From Flavobacterium rivuli WB 3.3-2 = DSM 21788 (GTDB taxonomy: Bacteria > Bacteroidota > Bacteroidia > Flavobacteriales > Flavobacteriaceae): a DNA stretch of 64,000 nt. Location of the stretch: contig NZ_KB899972.1 of NCBI RefSeq assembly GCF_000378485.1, forward strand, positions 62,001 through 126,000, given 5' to 3'. Positions 25,205 to 33,900 of this stretch are shown piece after piece (within the stretch, counting starts at the first letter, position 1; every line of letters begins with the position of its first letter). The notes beneath the pieces are model-generated. The model was given only the letters and a program-made list of their open reading frames with translations. It had not been told where the DNA came from and did not search any database. Both the position numbers and the translations under genes were made by a program.

Positions 25205-25477
25205 TAAAAGTAAGCTTTATATCACTATGAAGTAAGTTAAATCACATAAAACCTGCACTTTATGAAGTTGCAGGTTTTTTTATTTTACCCCTTGCATCAT
25301 CAAAATTTTAAAAATATACAAAGTTTTTGTAGCAAATCTGTGGCAATTTCAAATTGCAAAAAAAATTGCCACAAAATATGCTTTAAGTTTTTGATTATCA
25401 ACATGTAAATTTGCTTAACGACTTGATTTGAAAGCACTATAATTCGACCTTTATTAATTTTTTAAAACGTTGAATTT
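25205..25477 (+). repeat. Left flank of integrase module, copy 2
   Basis: Homologous to 3905-4172: AAAAGTAAGCTTTATATCAC directly after the junction, the terminator hairpin (25248-25281), the inverted repeat GTGGCAAT (25340-25347)/ATTGCCAC (25365-25372) and the block with GATTATCAACATGTAAA. Compared with copy 1, both arms of the inverted repeat have changed so that pairing is kept. Confidence 0.75.
25248..25281 (+). terminator. Module terminator, copy 2
   Basis: AAAACCTGCA/TGCAGGTTTT followed by a T-run, the counterpart of 3946-3979. Confidence 0.8.
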
Positions 25478-26750
25478 ATGTTAGGGAACAGTTTCGGAAT
25501 AACCTTCTTTTTGAAGAGTTCCACAAGTAAGACAAATGTTAGGTATGTTTACCTTAGAATCACAGTAGATGGGATACCCAAAGAGACATCTACCAAACGC
25601 AAATGGGTTACCGACCGCTGGGATCAAAAAACAGAGCGGACTACGGGCGGGAAAGAGGATGCAAAAATTTTAAATTTCTTCCTCGATGCAATGCACATGA
25701 AGATCCAACAGCACAAAAGCGAACTAATGCTTGCAGGCCAACTACTCACGACCCAAAAGCTGATGGATTTTGTAATGGGTAAGAATGTTTCAAAGGCAAC
25801 GATTGTTAGGAGTTCCAAAAGCACAATGATGAATTATTGGCTTTAGTTGAAAAGGGCGAGTACGCAATCGGCACACACGTACGATTTGAGATTGCTAAAA
25901 AGCACCTTACGGAATACCTGCGCTACAAGTACAATGTAGATGACATGGAATTCAGGGAACTTAACTATGAGTTTGTCAAAGATTACGAGTTCTATCTCAA
26001 GACAGTTAAGAACATCAGTCATAACACCGCAGTTAAATACATTACCAACTTCAAGAAAATTGTATTGCTTGCCATTGACAAGGATATTATAGCTGCCGAC
26101 CCATTTAAACGTTTTAAGGCTAAGAAAATCAAGATTCATAAAAAACCACTGAGCAGCCAGGAATTGGCATTGCTGGAACATCATAACTTTTCTACCCCGC
26201 GCCTTGCTACGGTACGTGATATTTTCGTATTCCAATGCTATACAGGCCTTGCCTATATTGCTGTATTTAACCTCAAGAAAACGGATATCAAGATTGGCAT
26301 TGATGGTGAAATGTGGATTATCAGTGAAAGGCAGAAAACAGGAGGTAGTATTAATATCCCGTTATTGCCAAAAGCAAAAGCTGTGATGGAGCACTACGAA
26401 AACCACCCTGTTTGCCTACAGCGAAATTCTGTACTTCCGGTAACCTCTAACCAGAAGATGAATGCTTACCTGAAGGAAATAGCTGACCTGTGTGGCATCC
26501 AAAGTACCCTAAATACCCATAAGGCCGGGCGCTGGGACACCAATTCGTAAAGCAGACTGAAGAGTATGCTATTACCGAGCAACAATCGGTGGGACGCGAA
26601 ATGAAGCAATTACAGCTGAGGCTGAACGATAAGGAAACTACCGCTGAGCCACCTTCATTGGATATCATATCTAAAATGCAGCAGGAAATACAGGAACTAA
26701 AAGAACTGCTTGCTCTGTCTCATGGGAATCATAATCTAAAAAAAGCTTAA
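25478..26750 (+). pseudogene. Tyrosine recombinase/integrase, second copy, decayed
   Basis: Closely related to the intact protein at 4173-5507 from the first residues (NSFGITFFLK) to the last (LKKA). Two lesions are visible. A 1-nt deletion near 25808-25820 shifts the frame after about residue 112; the original frame resumes as the stretch beginning at 25837. At about 26525 some 60 nt are missing between the HxxR box and the GH box, removing the motif between HKA and GHQ, and a frameshift follows. The nucleophile region TEEYA is still readable near 26560. The enzyme cannot be active. Most of the substitutions elsewhere are conservative, so the decay came after a functional period. Confidence 0.88.
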
Positions 26751-26753
26751 GTC

Positions 26754-27275
26754 ATGGAAAATAATTTTGTAGAAATCTTTCAAATTATAAAGCAATCGCG
26801 CGCAAATGCGGTTAAAGCTGCAAACGCTAATTGATAAAACTGTACTGGAATGTTGGAATGTATATAAGTAAAAAATTAAAGCATACCGATTGGGGAGATA
26901 AAACGGTTACTGACTTGTCAGCTTATATCCTACGCAATAATCTGGAACTTAAAGGCTTTAATAATAGAGGGCTTTACAGAATGATATAATTTTATGAATT
27001 GTACCCCGAAAATCATAAGTTAATACTGCCTTTAGAAAACTTGTTAAGTACTGAAAATAAATTATCTGTAATTGTGTCATCACTGATGACACAATTCAAA
27101 ACAATTGACATAAAAGGGTAGTATACTTGCGAAAATAAGCTATACACATCACATGACTATTTTCTTGAGATGTAAATTAATAGAAGGAAGGGAGTTTTAC
27201 ATTAGATTATGCATCCGTGAAAGCTATAGTATCCGTGAACTTGATCGTCAGATTTCTTCCAGGTTGTTTGATCAG
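26754..27275 (+). pseudogene. YhcG/DUF1016 nuclease, second copy, broken
   Basis: Starts 3 nt after the integrase pseudogene stop, exactly as in module 1, with MENNFVEIFQIIKQSRANAV. It has in-frame stops and frameshifts at several points (near 26833, 26985 and 27120). The last recognisable block is SYSIRELDRQISSRLFDQ, at 27210-27275. There an insertion-element-like repeat begins and the C-terminal nuclease domain is absent. Confidence 0.85.
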
Positions 27276-27399
27276 TGCATAAACCGAAGACAATTGGCCC
27301 CATTCGCCGATTCAAAATTGACCACCATTTCTATTGGTCTACAAATAATTAGTAGTGTCATTAAAATTTGTGGAGAGGGGTCAACGTAATTAATTATCC
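27276..27399. mobile_element. MITE-like element of 124 bp with IS21-like ends, copy 1
   Basis: Over about 124 bp it is nearly identical to 43345-43470. The ends carry inverted TTGACCCC-type motifs (AATTGGCCCC at the left, GGGGTCAACGTAATTA at the right), with an inner TTGACCACC. Repeated TTGACC motifs at the ends are a feature of IS21-family elements; assignment is inference. No transposase is present. It truncates the yhcG pseudogene. Confidence 0.7.
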
Positions 27400-27977
27400 A
27401 TTATGCTACCTAAATCTGAAAATTTCTATTCTCTCTAAATTTCCTGTGCATATAATTATATATGAATTAATTATCATTTACTTATAATTTAAAACTATAA
27501 TATTAAACTGGTTGCAAATTTACAATCATTTAGCTTGGATATGCTCCTCTACCCACCTGATCCCGTTAAAACCATAAGACAGAATTAATTTTAAGAAAGT
27601 AGATGAATACTGTCTTTTGCAAAACTGGGTCAACTGAATTTAAATGACTGACTTTTAGGCTCTTTTCAAGTTATATGAAAATTAACATCGGCTCTTTATA
27701 AACACTGCCACCTTCAAACTATTGCGGGAATTAATTGAGCATATCATACTTCACAATATACCACATATCTTAAAAAAAGCGGATGCATCCGAAGCTTACA
27801 TCCGCCCAAAACCTTTTTTTTGTTCTCCCAACTTCACAGGCATTGTCTTATTTACAATATATATTTTATGTTTTTAGAAAAAAATTGCAAACGTTAACTC
27901 AAAAATGAACTATGATTTTACAGAAACTAATCCTACTCTCTGTTACTCCTACTTAAAATATACAAATGCAAAAACCT
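27400..27977. other. Intergenic, 578 bp
   Basis: Very AT-rich, with no ORF or recognisable gene remnant after the MITE-like repeat. It contains the terminator of the OYE gene (27779-27805). Part of it may be degenerate sequence left by the lost end of the yhcG copy. Confidence 0.5.
27779..27805 (-). terminator. Terminator of Old Yellow Enzyme gene 1
   Basis: GCGGATG/CATCCGC with a 13-nt loop, followed on the reverse strand by a run of seven Ts; about 170 nt after the gene. Confidence 0.65.
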
Positions 27978-29066
27978 TCATAAAGATCCGGCTTTTACGA
28001 ACGTCTGCCATCCACGCATGGTATCAATAAAGCGTTCGCTCAGTCCTCCCTTTCGAAGGTAATCTGCCAGCACGGGCAGCTGCGGGCTATCATACATAGG
28101 ATTTGCTTTTACCTGAAGAGGAAAGTCACGCTGCAGAATAGCCGCGCGTGCAACAAGCACAAAATCACATCCTTCATCCAGCAGCTCTCCGGCACGCTGG
28201 GCACTCATAATCTTTCCAGCGGCGCCTAAGCGCACCCCTTTGCGGGGAAGTTCTGTAAAGACGCTGAGCATGGTTTTACCCTGAAAACTTCCTTCACGAA
28301 CTACCTGAGCCGAATCCCATAAAGCCAGATCCAAATAATCTATCAGCTCGCGGTCAAAAATGTGAGCCGTAATCTCACGCAGTTCTTCTAAAAGCAACCC
28401 ATAGCGCTCTATAGATAATCTCCACCCGATCTGAAAATCAGGACCGCAGTCAAGACGAATTCCTTCGATTACTTCGATCGTGAAACGTGCACGGTTTTCC
28501 AAGCTTCCTCCATATTTATCTTTACGGTCGTTTAAATTTGGGGACAAGAATTCCGAAAGAATCCATCCAAAAGCACCGTGTACCGAAATACCGTCGAACC
28601 CAGCCAGCTGCGCCCTTTTAGCAGCCGCGATAAAGCTGTCGCGTATGCGCTCCACCTCTTCTGTCGTAATTGCCCTAATACCTTTCAATGTATTGCTGGA
28701 AGCCGGTGCTGGTATCCCGCCTACTTCAGGCTTGGCACGATGTCCAGCATGGTGCAGCTGTACTGCAGACAATGCTCCTCCTTCGCGGATAGCTTCCGCC
28801 ATTTTGGTCAGGCCCGGCAAATGGTCGTCGCTGTGTACGCCCAGCTGGCGTTCAAAGGCTATTCCGCCAGCTTCTACCGTCGAAGCGCTCGTTTGGATCA
28901 ATCCGTAATTGGCGTGGGCAAGCTGCTCCATCCAGGACTGGTCGTATACAGATGCCCTGCCGTCATGATGGCTCTGCTGGCTGGTAAGCGGTGCCAGCAT
29001 GAAACGATTTCTCATTGCCGGACCGTGCAGCAATGTTAGCGGTTTGAATAAATCAGATACAGACAT
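27978..29066 (-). CDS. Old Yellow Enzyme family NADH:flavin oxidoreductase, copy 1
   Basis: 362 residues forming an FMN TIM barrel. Visible family motifs: HDGRASVYDQSWM, the substrate-binding HHAGHRA near residue 104 (His-His pair type), GFDGISVHGAFGWILSEF and the C-terminal phosphate-binding DFVLVARAAILQRDFP. The family reduces activated C=C bonds of enones, nitro compounds and maleimides. The paralogue at 39178-40266 has the same length and roughly 85% identity by eye. Its promoter, with an AraC-like site, is shared in design with the divergent DsrE promoter. Confidence 0.92.
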   Translation of the reverse strand: MSVSDLFKPLTLLHGPAMRNRFMLAPLTSQQSHHDGRASVYDQSWMEQLAHANYGLIQTSASTVEAGGIAFERQLGVHSDDHLPGLTKMAEAIREGGALSAVQLHHAGHRAKPEVGGIPAPASSNTLKGIRAITTEEVERIRDSFIAAAKRAQLAGFDGISVHGAFGWILSEFLSPNLNDRKDKYGGSLENRARFTIEVIEGIRLDCGPDFQIGWRLSIERYGLLLEELREITAHIFDRELIDYLDLALWDSAQVVREGSFQGKTMLSVFTELPRKGVRLGAAGKIMSAQRAGELLDEGCDFVLVARAAILQRDFPLQVKANPMYDSPQLPVLADYLRKGGLSERFIDTMRGWQTFVKAGSL

Positions 29067-29111
29067 TTTTTTATTTTTTTAGAGTTTTACTTTAGTTGCT
29101 ATAATCAGCAA

Positions 29112-29161
29112 CAAAGGTCTCTAGAACGCTGTTGGTTAAGAATGGATAATTTAAACTTTGT
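29112..29161 (-). promoter_or_regulatory. AraC-type site and -7 box of OYE gene 1
   Basis: Reverse strand: operator with ACAAAGTTTAAATTATCC (complement of 29141-29161), 21 nt, then GACCTTTG (29112-29119). The divergent DsrE promoter repeats operator, spacing and -7 form. Confidence 0.7.
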
Positions 29162-29284
29162 GATGGACGTTTTGAATCAAATTATCTTGTACGGCATTTA
29201 AAAAAAAATCCTCGGAACAAACTTCTTTAATTAGCCGTCTCCATCATTATTTATAAAACTGGGCAAAGCAAAAAATTCTCCATT

Positions 29285-29334
29285 ACAAAGTCAAAATCAT
29301 CCATTAATTGCAGAGAATTACCACCTGATCTTTG
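29285..29334 (+). promoter_or_regulatory. AraC-type site and -7 box of the dsrE-like gene
   Basis: Operator with ACAAAGTCAAAATCATCC (29285-29305), 21 nt, then GATCTTTG (29327-29334), 23 nt before the ATG. It is the mirror partner of 29112-29161. Confidence 0.7.
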
Positions 29335-29357
29335 CATTATTAATTAAATCAATTAAA

Positions 29358-29723
29358 ATGCAAAAAACAGCAATTATTATTCTTTCTGATCCCAAAGCTG
29401 GATCAGAAGAAGCTCTAGGACGTGTATTCAATGCCTTAGCGTCGGCATACGAATTCAAGCATGCAGGTGAAGATGTAAAAATCATTTTTCAGGGTACAGG
29501 CATAAGATGGCCTGAATATCTAGAAAAGCCCGATCATCCGGTTAATGGACTTTACAAGGAAGTAAAGGATCATGTTCATGGTCTTTCAAAAGGCTGCGTT
29601 GCCGTATTTGGTACCGAAGTATCTGGTTATGATCTTTTAAACGACAATGAAGTACCGGGAACTCCTGGTCTGCCAAGTTTTATTAACCTTAGAGACGAAG
29701 GTTACAGTATTTTGATTTTCTAA
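29358..29723 (+). CDS. DsrE-family protein
   Basis: 121 residues with the DsrE/DsrF-like alpha/beta fold: AIIILSDPKAGSEEALGRVF at the start, DVKIIFQGTGIRWP in the middle and a C-terminal GYSILIF. DsrE relatives take part in sulfur relay or act as small redox/peroxide-related proteins. The conserved Cys of DsrE proper is replaced in part: one Cys is present (KGCVAVFG near residue 81). The gene is divergent from OYE gene 1, and both carry the same operator, so they belong to one response. Confidence 0.85.
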   Translation: MQKTAIIILSDPKAGSEEALGRVFNALASAYEFKHAGEDVKIIFQGTGIRWPEYLEKPDHPVNGLYKEVKDHVHGLSKGCVAVFGTEVSGYDLLNDNEVPGTPGLPSFINLRDEGYSILIF

Positions 29724-29735
29724 AACAGTTTCTTT

Positions 29736-29771
29736 AACTGCCCTTTTCTTTAAGTGAAGGGCAGTTTTTTT
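29736..29771 (+). terminator. Terminator of the dsrE-like gene
   Basis: AACTGCCCTT/AAGGGCAGTT followed by TTTTTT; 10-bp stem. Confidence 0.85.
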
Positions 29772-29937
29772 GTTCCCAACATGGAAACATTTCCTTTAAA
29801 TCAATAAATTATATATTAATCATTTAAATTCAACCTATTTAGTTATATTCTGCTGTTTAAAAACTATTACATTTTTTAAATATATTAAAACAGCTTTTAA
29901 AAGAATATTATCTTTAAAAGTAAATGGATCTAATGTT

Positions 29938-30402
29938 ATGAAAGACGATTATCAATATTACATGAAACAATGCCTGACTCTTGCCAAAACGGCTCTTGAA
30001 AACGGCAACCCGCCCGTAGGAGCATTAATTATTTTGAATGGAAAAATAATAGGTGAAGGCATCGAATCGGGTAAATCAACCGGGGACATCACAAATCATG
30101 CTGAGATAATGGCCATAAGAGATGCCCTGAAAAACGGATATTCGGAGAATTTGCATAATGCCTCCATGTACACCACTCACGAACCTTGCATAATGTGTTC
30201 CTATATGATACGACATCACAGGATCTCCGAAATCGTCTATGGCTCTGCTGTACCGCTGGTGGGCGGATTAAGCTCACAATTTAAGGTACTTGAAACTGAA
30301 GACGTGCCAAAATGGGGAAAGAAACCAGAGATTATAAGCAGCATTTGTCTTGATGAGTGTAATGCCCTTACTGCTCAATTTTTAAAATCATTAAGTAAAT
30401 AA
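29938..30402 (+). CDS. Nucleoside/cytosine deaminase-family protein
   Basis: 154 residues with a complete zinc-dependent CDA active site: NHAEIMAIRDA (His and catalytic Glu, near residue 57) and HEPCIMCSYMI (two Cys ligands, near residue 84). The length fits guanine/cytosine deaminases or TadA-like enzymes. TadA itself is usually housekeeping, so in this accessory setting a free-base or nucleoside deaminase is more likely. It lies 9 nt before an AraC regulator and is co-transcribed with it. Confidence 0.88.
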   Translation: MKDDYQYYMKQCLTLAKTALENGNPPVGALIILNGKIIGEGIESGKSTGDITNHAEIMAIRDALKNGYSENLHNASMYTTHEPCIMCSYMIRHHRISEIVYGSAVPLVGGLSSQFKVLETEDVPKWGKKPEIISSICLDECNALTAQFLKSLSK

Positions 30403-30411
30403 TAAGTACCT

Positions 30412-31293
30412 ATGTTATCACAATCCGTCTACACGCTTATCAACCAGCAGAACGGAAACTTGTCATTCAAAGTTTTCGAGTTCGATAACAGCAGTTATTT
30501 TGATCATATACAGCGCAATAATTATTTTACTATAATTATTATTAACTCGGGTCAGGGGCTAGCTAAAGTTGATCTTAATGAGTATGTATTTGAAGAGAAT
30601 ACAATGTTTGCATTTTATCCCTATCAGCCGTTTATGCTTTCTTCTGAAGGATCACTGGTTGGTGTCTGCATTCAGTTTCATCACGATTTCTTTTGTATTT
30701 ACAGGCACCACAAAGAGATAGCTGCAAACGGCATTTTGTTCAATAATATCTATGAACAGCCCTTTATTCGTCTTGACCAAAATAATAAAATTACGCTGAT
30801 GAACATTGTCAGGGAGATAGTCAACGAGCTTAAAATGGAAGCGCTGAGAAAGGACGAAGTTCTTGTTTCTTATCTTAAAATATTCTTAGTGCTCGCCACC
30901 AGGATTAAACTCGAACAGCAGTCTGTCGACCAGACCAGGACAATTGGTACCAAGCAGCTGACAATTGTCCAAAATCTAAGAAACGCGATTGAGGAAAATT
31001 TCAGGATAAAGCATTCAGCCAGCGATTATGCAAAAATACTGCATGTTACACCTATTGCGCTATCCCGGGTTACAAAAAATCATTTCAACATAACACTTTC
31101 AGATCTTATCACTGAAAGAATCATTGTTGAAGCAAAAAGAGAATTATACCTTACCGACAAAACTGTTAAAGAGATTGCCTACGAGCTTGGCTATGAGGAC
31201 GAGTATTATTTCAGCAGGGTATTTAAGGGCAAAACAGATATATCCCCTCAATTCTACAGAGAAAATATAGGATTTAACAGAGGAGCTTCCTGA
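30412..31293 (+). CDS. AraC family transcriptional regulator
   Basis: 293 residues: an N-terminal cupin-like sensor (about 15-150) with little sequence conservation, then two helix-turn-helix units (about 195-290) ending TVKEIAYELGYEDEYYFSRVF and the DISPQFYR motif. The gene follows the deaminase gene by 9 nt. Because it is the nearest AraC gene to the mirrored operators at 29141 and 29285, it is the best candidate for controlling OYE gene 1 and the dsrE-like gene. The inducer is unknown. Confidence 0.9.
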   Translation: MLSQSVYTLINQQNGNLSFKVFEFDNSSYFDHIQRNNYFTIIIINSGQGLAKVDLNEYVFEENTMFAFYPYQPFMLSSEGSLVGVCIQFHHDFFCIYRHHKEIAANGILFNNIYEQPFIRLDQNNKITLMNIVREIVNELKMEALRKDEVLVSYLKIFLVLATRIKLEQQSVDQTRTIGTKQLTIVQNLRNAIEENFRIKHSASDYAKILHVTPIALSRVTKNHFNITLSDLITERIIVEAKRELYLTDKTVKEIAYELGYEDEYYFSRVFKGKTDISPQFYRENIGFNRGAS

Positions 31294-31447
31294 TTATCTC
31301 TAACTTAAGGGAATATAAAAGATTTAGTTTTTAGAACAACTTACAATTTTAAATCATAAAATTTTTAGGAATCTATACGCAAGTACACCGACAGGTTAAA
31401 ATTAAATCCCAAGCAATTTGGATTTAACTGTATAGAGCCCACATCAT

Positions 31448-32011
31448 TCAACTGACATTTTTATCTTCATTATTAGAATTAAAGCGATCCAGAAAATCAA
31501 GATATAATGGTACGCTTTTTTCTATCCATTCTTCTGATGGCTCAAACGTCATTCCGTAGTAAGCAAAAAGTGGTTGGTAATCGGCTTTTATCCAATCAAA
31601 TAGCGCTTCATAGGGAGTGGTTAAATCCTTAATATTAAATTTTAAGGGCGTTCCGCGTTGTAAATGTTCTTCTTTTAATCCTAACGAAATAGCCAATGCC
31701 ACTTTTTTTCCTCTAAATTTAAAACCGCTTGAACTGCCATAAGCCCAACCGTGTGTAAGAACTTCATCAAACCATTTTTTTAATAATGCAGGACCATAGT
31801 ACCAATAATATGGGAACTGAAAAATGATATGATCATGTTCTTCAACGAGTTTTTGCTCTGCTGCTATATCAAACTCTTGATTAGGGTAAATTTTGTGTAA
31901 TTGGTGTATATGAAACTTCTCAGGAAATTTCTCTAATTCTTTAAGCCATTTTTTGTTTATCACTGAGTTATTAATATCAGGATGTGTAATGATAATCAAT
32001 GTTTTTTTCAT
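31448..32011 (-). CDS. NAD(P)H-dependent quinone reductase, NQO1/MdaB-like
   Basis: 187 residues from the ATG at 32011 (MKKTLIIITHPD). An earlier ATG at 32074 adds residues with no family support. Flavodoxin-like fold: HPDINNSVINKKWL at the start, then FQFPYYWYYGPALLKKWFDEVL, which binds FMN/FAD, and GKKVALAISLG. Such enzymes carry out two-electron reduction of quinones and give Kef-type protection. The promoter at 32168-32231 has the AraC-type operator shared with the pump, OYE gene 2 and the DsbA gene. Confidence 0.88.
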   Translation of the reverse strand: MKKTLIIITHPDINNSVINKKWLKELEKFPEKFHIHQLHKIYPNQEFDIAAEQKLVEEHDHIIFQFPYYWYYGPALLKKWFDEVLTHGWAYGSSSGFKFRGKKVALAISLGLKEEHLQRGTPLKFNIKDLTTPYEALFDWIKADYQPLFAYYGMTFEPSEEWIEKSVPLYLDFLDRFNSNNEDKNVS

Positions 32012-32074
32012 TTCAATTCTAATTATTTTAGTTAATATTTTATGCATTTCAAGAATTTCTCTAAAGAAATTCAA

Positions 32075-32485
32075 TATTGAAAGTAGGTGCTGTCCCTTTA
32101 ATTACGTGATAGTCAATTTAAGATCATACCTCTGTCTGACCTGGATAACTAACTGTTTTCAACAAGACAAAATTAATTTAGTATTAGGATCTTCTAATTC
32201 TTGATAAGCTCAAAAACTATCCGTTAATGTTCAGTGTGGGTCCATGGGCGTGATCATAAAAAAGGCATAAATTTCTGAGTCATTGCTTTGAAAGCAAATT
32301 GTTTAGTATAAGAACTCATGTCAAAGCATTTATGTCTAATGGCCATCAGGAAAACCAGATAAGACTATCTGAATAATATCCATGTGCATCGACATAGCAA
32401 TCATATTCAAATAATCTTATAGGATCCATATAAAGGCTTTTAGGTTTTAAATCTTTCTTTTTACGGTACTACATTTACATCCTGA
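32075..32485. other. Intergenic, 411 bp
   Basis: Holds the regulated promoter of the quinone reductase gene (32168-32231) and AT-rich sequence between it and the end of the efflux operon. A short palindrome TTGCTTTGAAAGCAA (about 32283-32299) is the only other feature. Confidence 0.5.
32168..32231 (-). promoter_or_regulatory. AraC-type promoter of the quinone reductase gene
   Basis: Plus-strand view: CAAAATTA (32168-32175; TAATTTTG on the reverse), exactly 32 nt, then AGCTCAAAAACTATC beginning at 32207. Same site and spacing as three promoters at 39052, 40314 and 41998. Confidence 0.75.
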
Positions 32486-33892
32486 TTACTGCCAGCCACC
32501 GCCTAAAGCGCGATACAAGCCAACAACGGCATTCAGCTGTTCCTTCTTGATCTCAGCCAATTCAAGCTCGCCTTGTAATAAATTTCCTTGTGCGGTAATT
32601 ACTTCGAGATAGTTAGCCATACCGCTTTCAAACAATAGATTTGCATTTTTTGATGCTTCCTGTATAGTTTGAACTCTCTTTTCTGCAATACCATACTGTT
32701 TCTTTAGCTTTTCAATTTTAGTTAATTCATCAGAAACTTCACCAACGGCATTCAAAACAGACTGGCGAAACTGAATTACTGTTTTTTCACGATCGATCTT
32801 AGCCAGTTTCAAATTTGTTTTTAAACGTCCCCTTTGAAATATAGGCTGGGTAATACCAGTAGAAACCAAACCAAACAACGACGCAGGCACAGTGAACCAG
32901 TTACTTGTCTTAAAAGAATTTATACCTCCGGCTGCTGTAATTGAAAGTGACGGATATAAATTTGCCGTAGCAATACCAACTGTTGCGTTTGAAGCCTGCA
33001 AAGCTAATTCTGCATTTTTAATATCAGGTCTCTGCTTTAGCATCGCCGAAGGAAAACCTGCGTTCAACTCATTTGGTATAACGATCTTATCTAAACGACT
33101 GCTGCGGTTGATGCCTTTTGGCATGGTGCCAATCAGGACACTCAATGCGTTTTCCTGTAAGGCAATATGCTGTTCCAGTTTTGGTATCAGCTTTGCCGCG
33201 TTCAATTGCTGTGCTGCTGCCTGTTGAACCGCCAGCGAAGTAACCTGCCCGGCTTCGAACTGTAAATTGATGATCCTCAATGTACTGTCATTCAATTCCA
33301 GGTTCTTTTGGGCAATCTCCAATTGCGCATCGAGCATTAAAAGATTGTAGTAACCTTGTGCAACATTAGTAACCAAACGTGTCTGAACAGCTTTACGAGC
33401 TTCTTCACTCTGTAAATAGCTGGCAAGAGCGCCAGCTTTTTGACTGCGTATTTTGCCCCAGATATCTGCTTCCCAGAATACGCCAAGATTCGCATTGTAA
33501 TCCTCAATATGCGTTTTACCTAAAAACTGATTTAGGGTCAATCCATTAAGACTATTGTCAGACGGACGGCTGGAGCTTGCACCACTCTGAAGATTAAGTT
33601 CAGGTAAATTTCCTAATTTCGATTTTTTATATAGTATCTCAGCCGCCTCTATGTTTTTTAGTGCGATCTGCATATCATAATTATTTACCAATGCCGTATC
33701 GATCAAACTTTGCACAGTTACATCACTGATAAAGTTTTTTAACGTAATAGTGCCAATACTCGAAGAATCTTTCGCTGTATGGTTCCGAAATGTTTCCGGC
33801 GCAACATTTGGCAAAGATGTATCTTTCGAAACCGAACATCCTATCGCTGCAAATGCAATGAAAGTGACGGCGATTATATTAAAATGTTTCAT
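32486..33892 (-). CDS. RND efflux outer-membrane channel (OprM/NodT family)
   Basis: 468 residues. A lipoprotein signal with Cys in FAAIGCSVSKD is followed by two outer-membrane efflux repeats with long helical coils, including the LEQHIALQENALSVLIG and NLYPSLSITA signatures. It forms the TolC-like trimeric exit duct. It is the last gene of the leftward operon TetR-adaptor-permease-channel; the gap to the permease is 8 nt. Confidence 0.93.
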   Translation of the reverse strand: MKHFNIIAVTFIAFAAIGCSVSKDTSLPNVAPETFRNHTAKDSSSIGTITLKNFISDVTVQSLIDTALVNNYDMQIALKNIEAAEILYKKSKLGNLPELNLQSGASSSRPSDNSLNGLTLNQFLGKTHIEDYNANLGVFWEADIWGKIRSQKAGALASYLQSEEARKAVQTRLVTNVAQGYYNLLMLDAQLEIAQKNLELNDSTLRIINLQFEAGQVTSLAVQQAAAQQLNAAKLIPKLEQHIALQENALSVLIGTMPKGINRSSRLDKIVIPNELNAGFPSAMLKQRPDIKNAELALQASNATVGIATANLYPSLSITAAGGINSFKTSNWFTVPASLFGLVSTGITQPIFQRGRLKTNLKLAKIDREKTVIQFRQSVLNAVGEVSDELTKIEKLKKQYGIAEKRVQTIQEASKNANLLFESGMANYLEVITAQGNLLQGELELAEIKKEQLNAVVGLYRALGGGWQ

Positions 33893-33900
33893 AAATTATA

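Noticed and set aside
29938..30402. Housekeeping tRNA-adenosine deaminase TadA
   Set aside because: Setting between accessory genes and co-transcription with an AraC regulator favour a free-base or nucleoside deaminase; TadA cannot be fully excluded.
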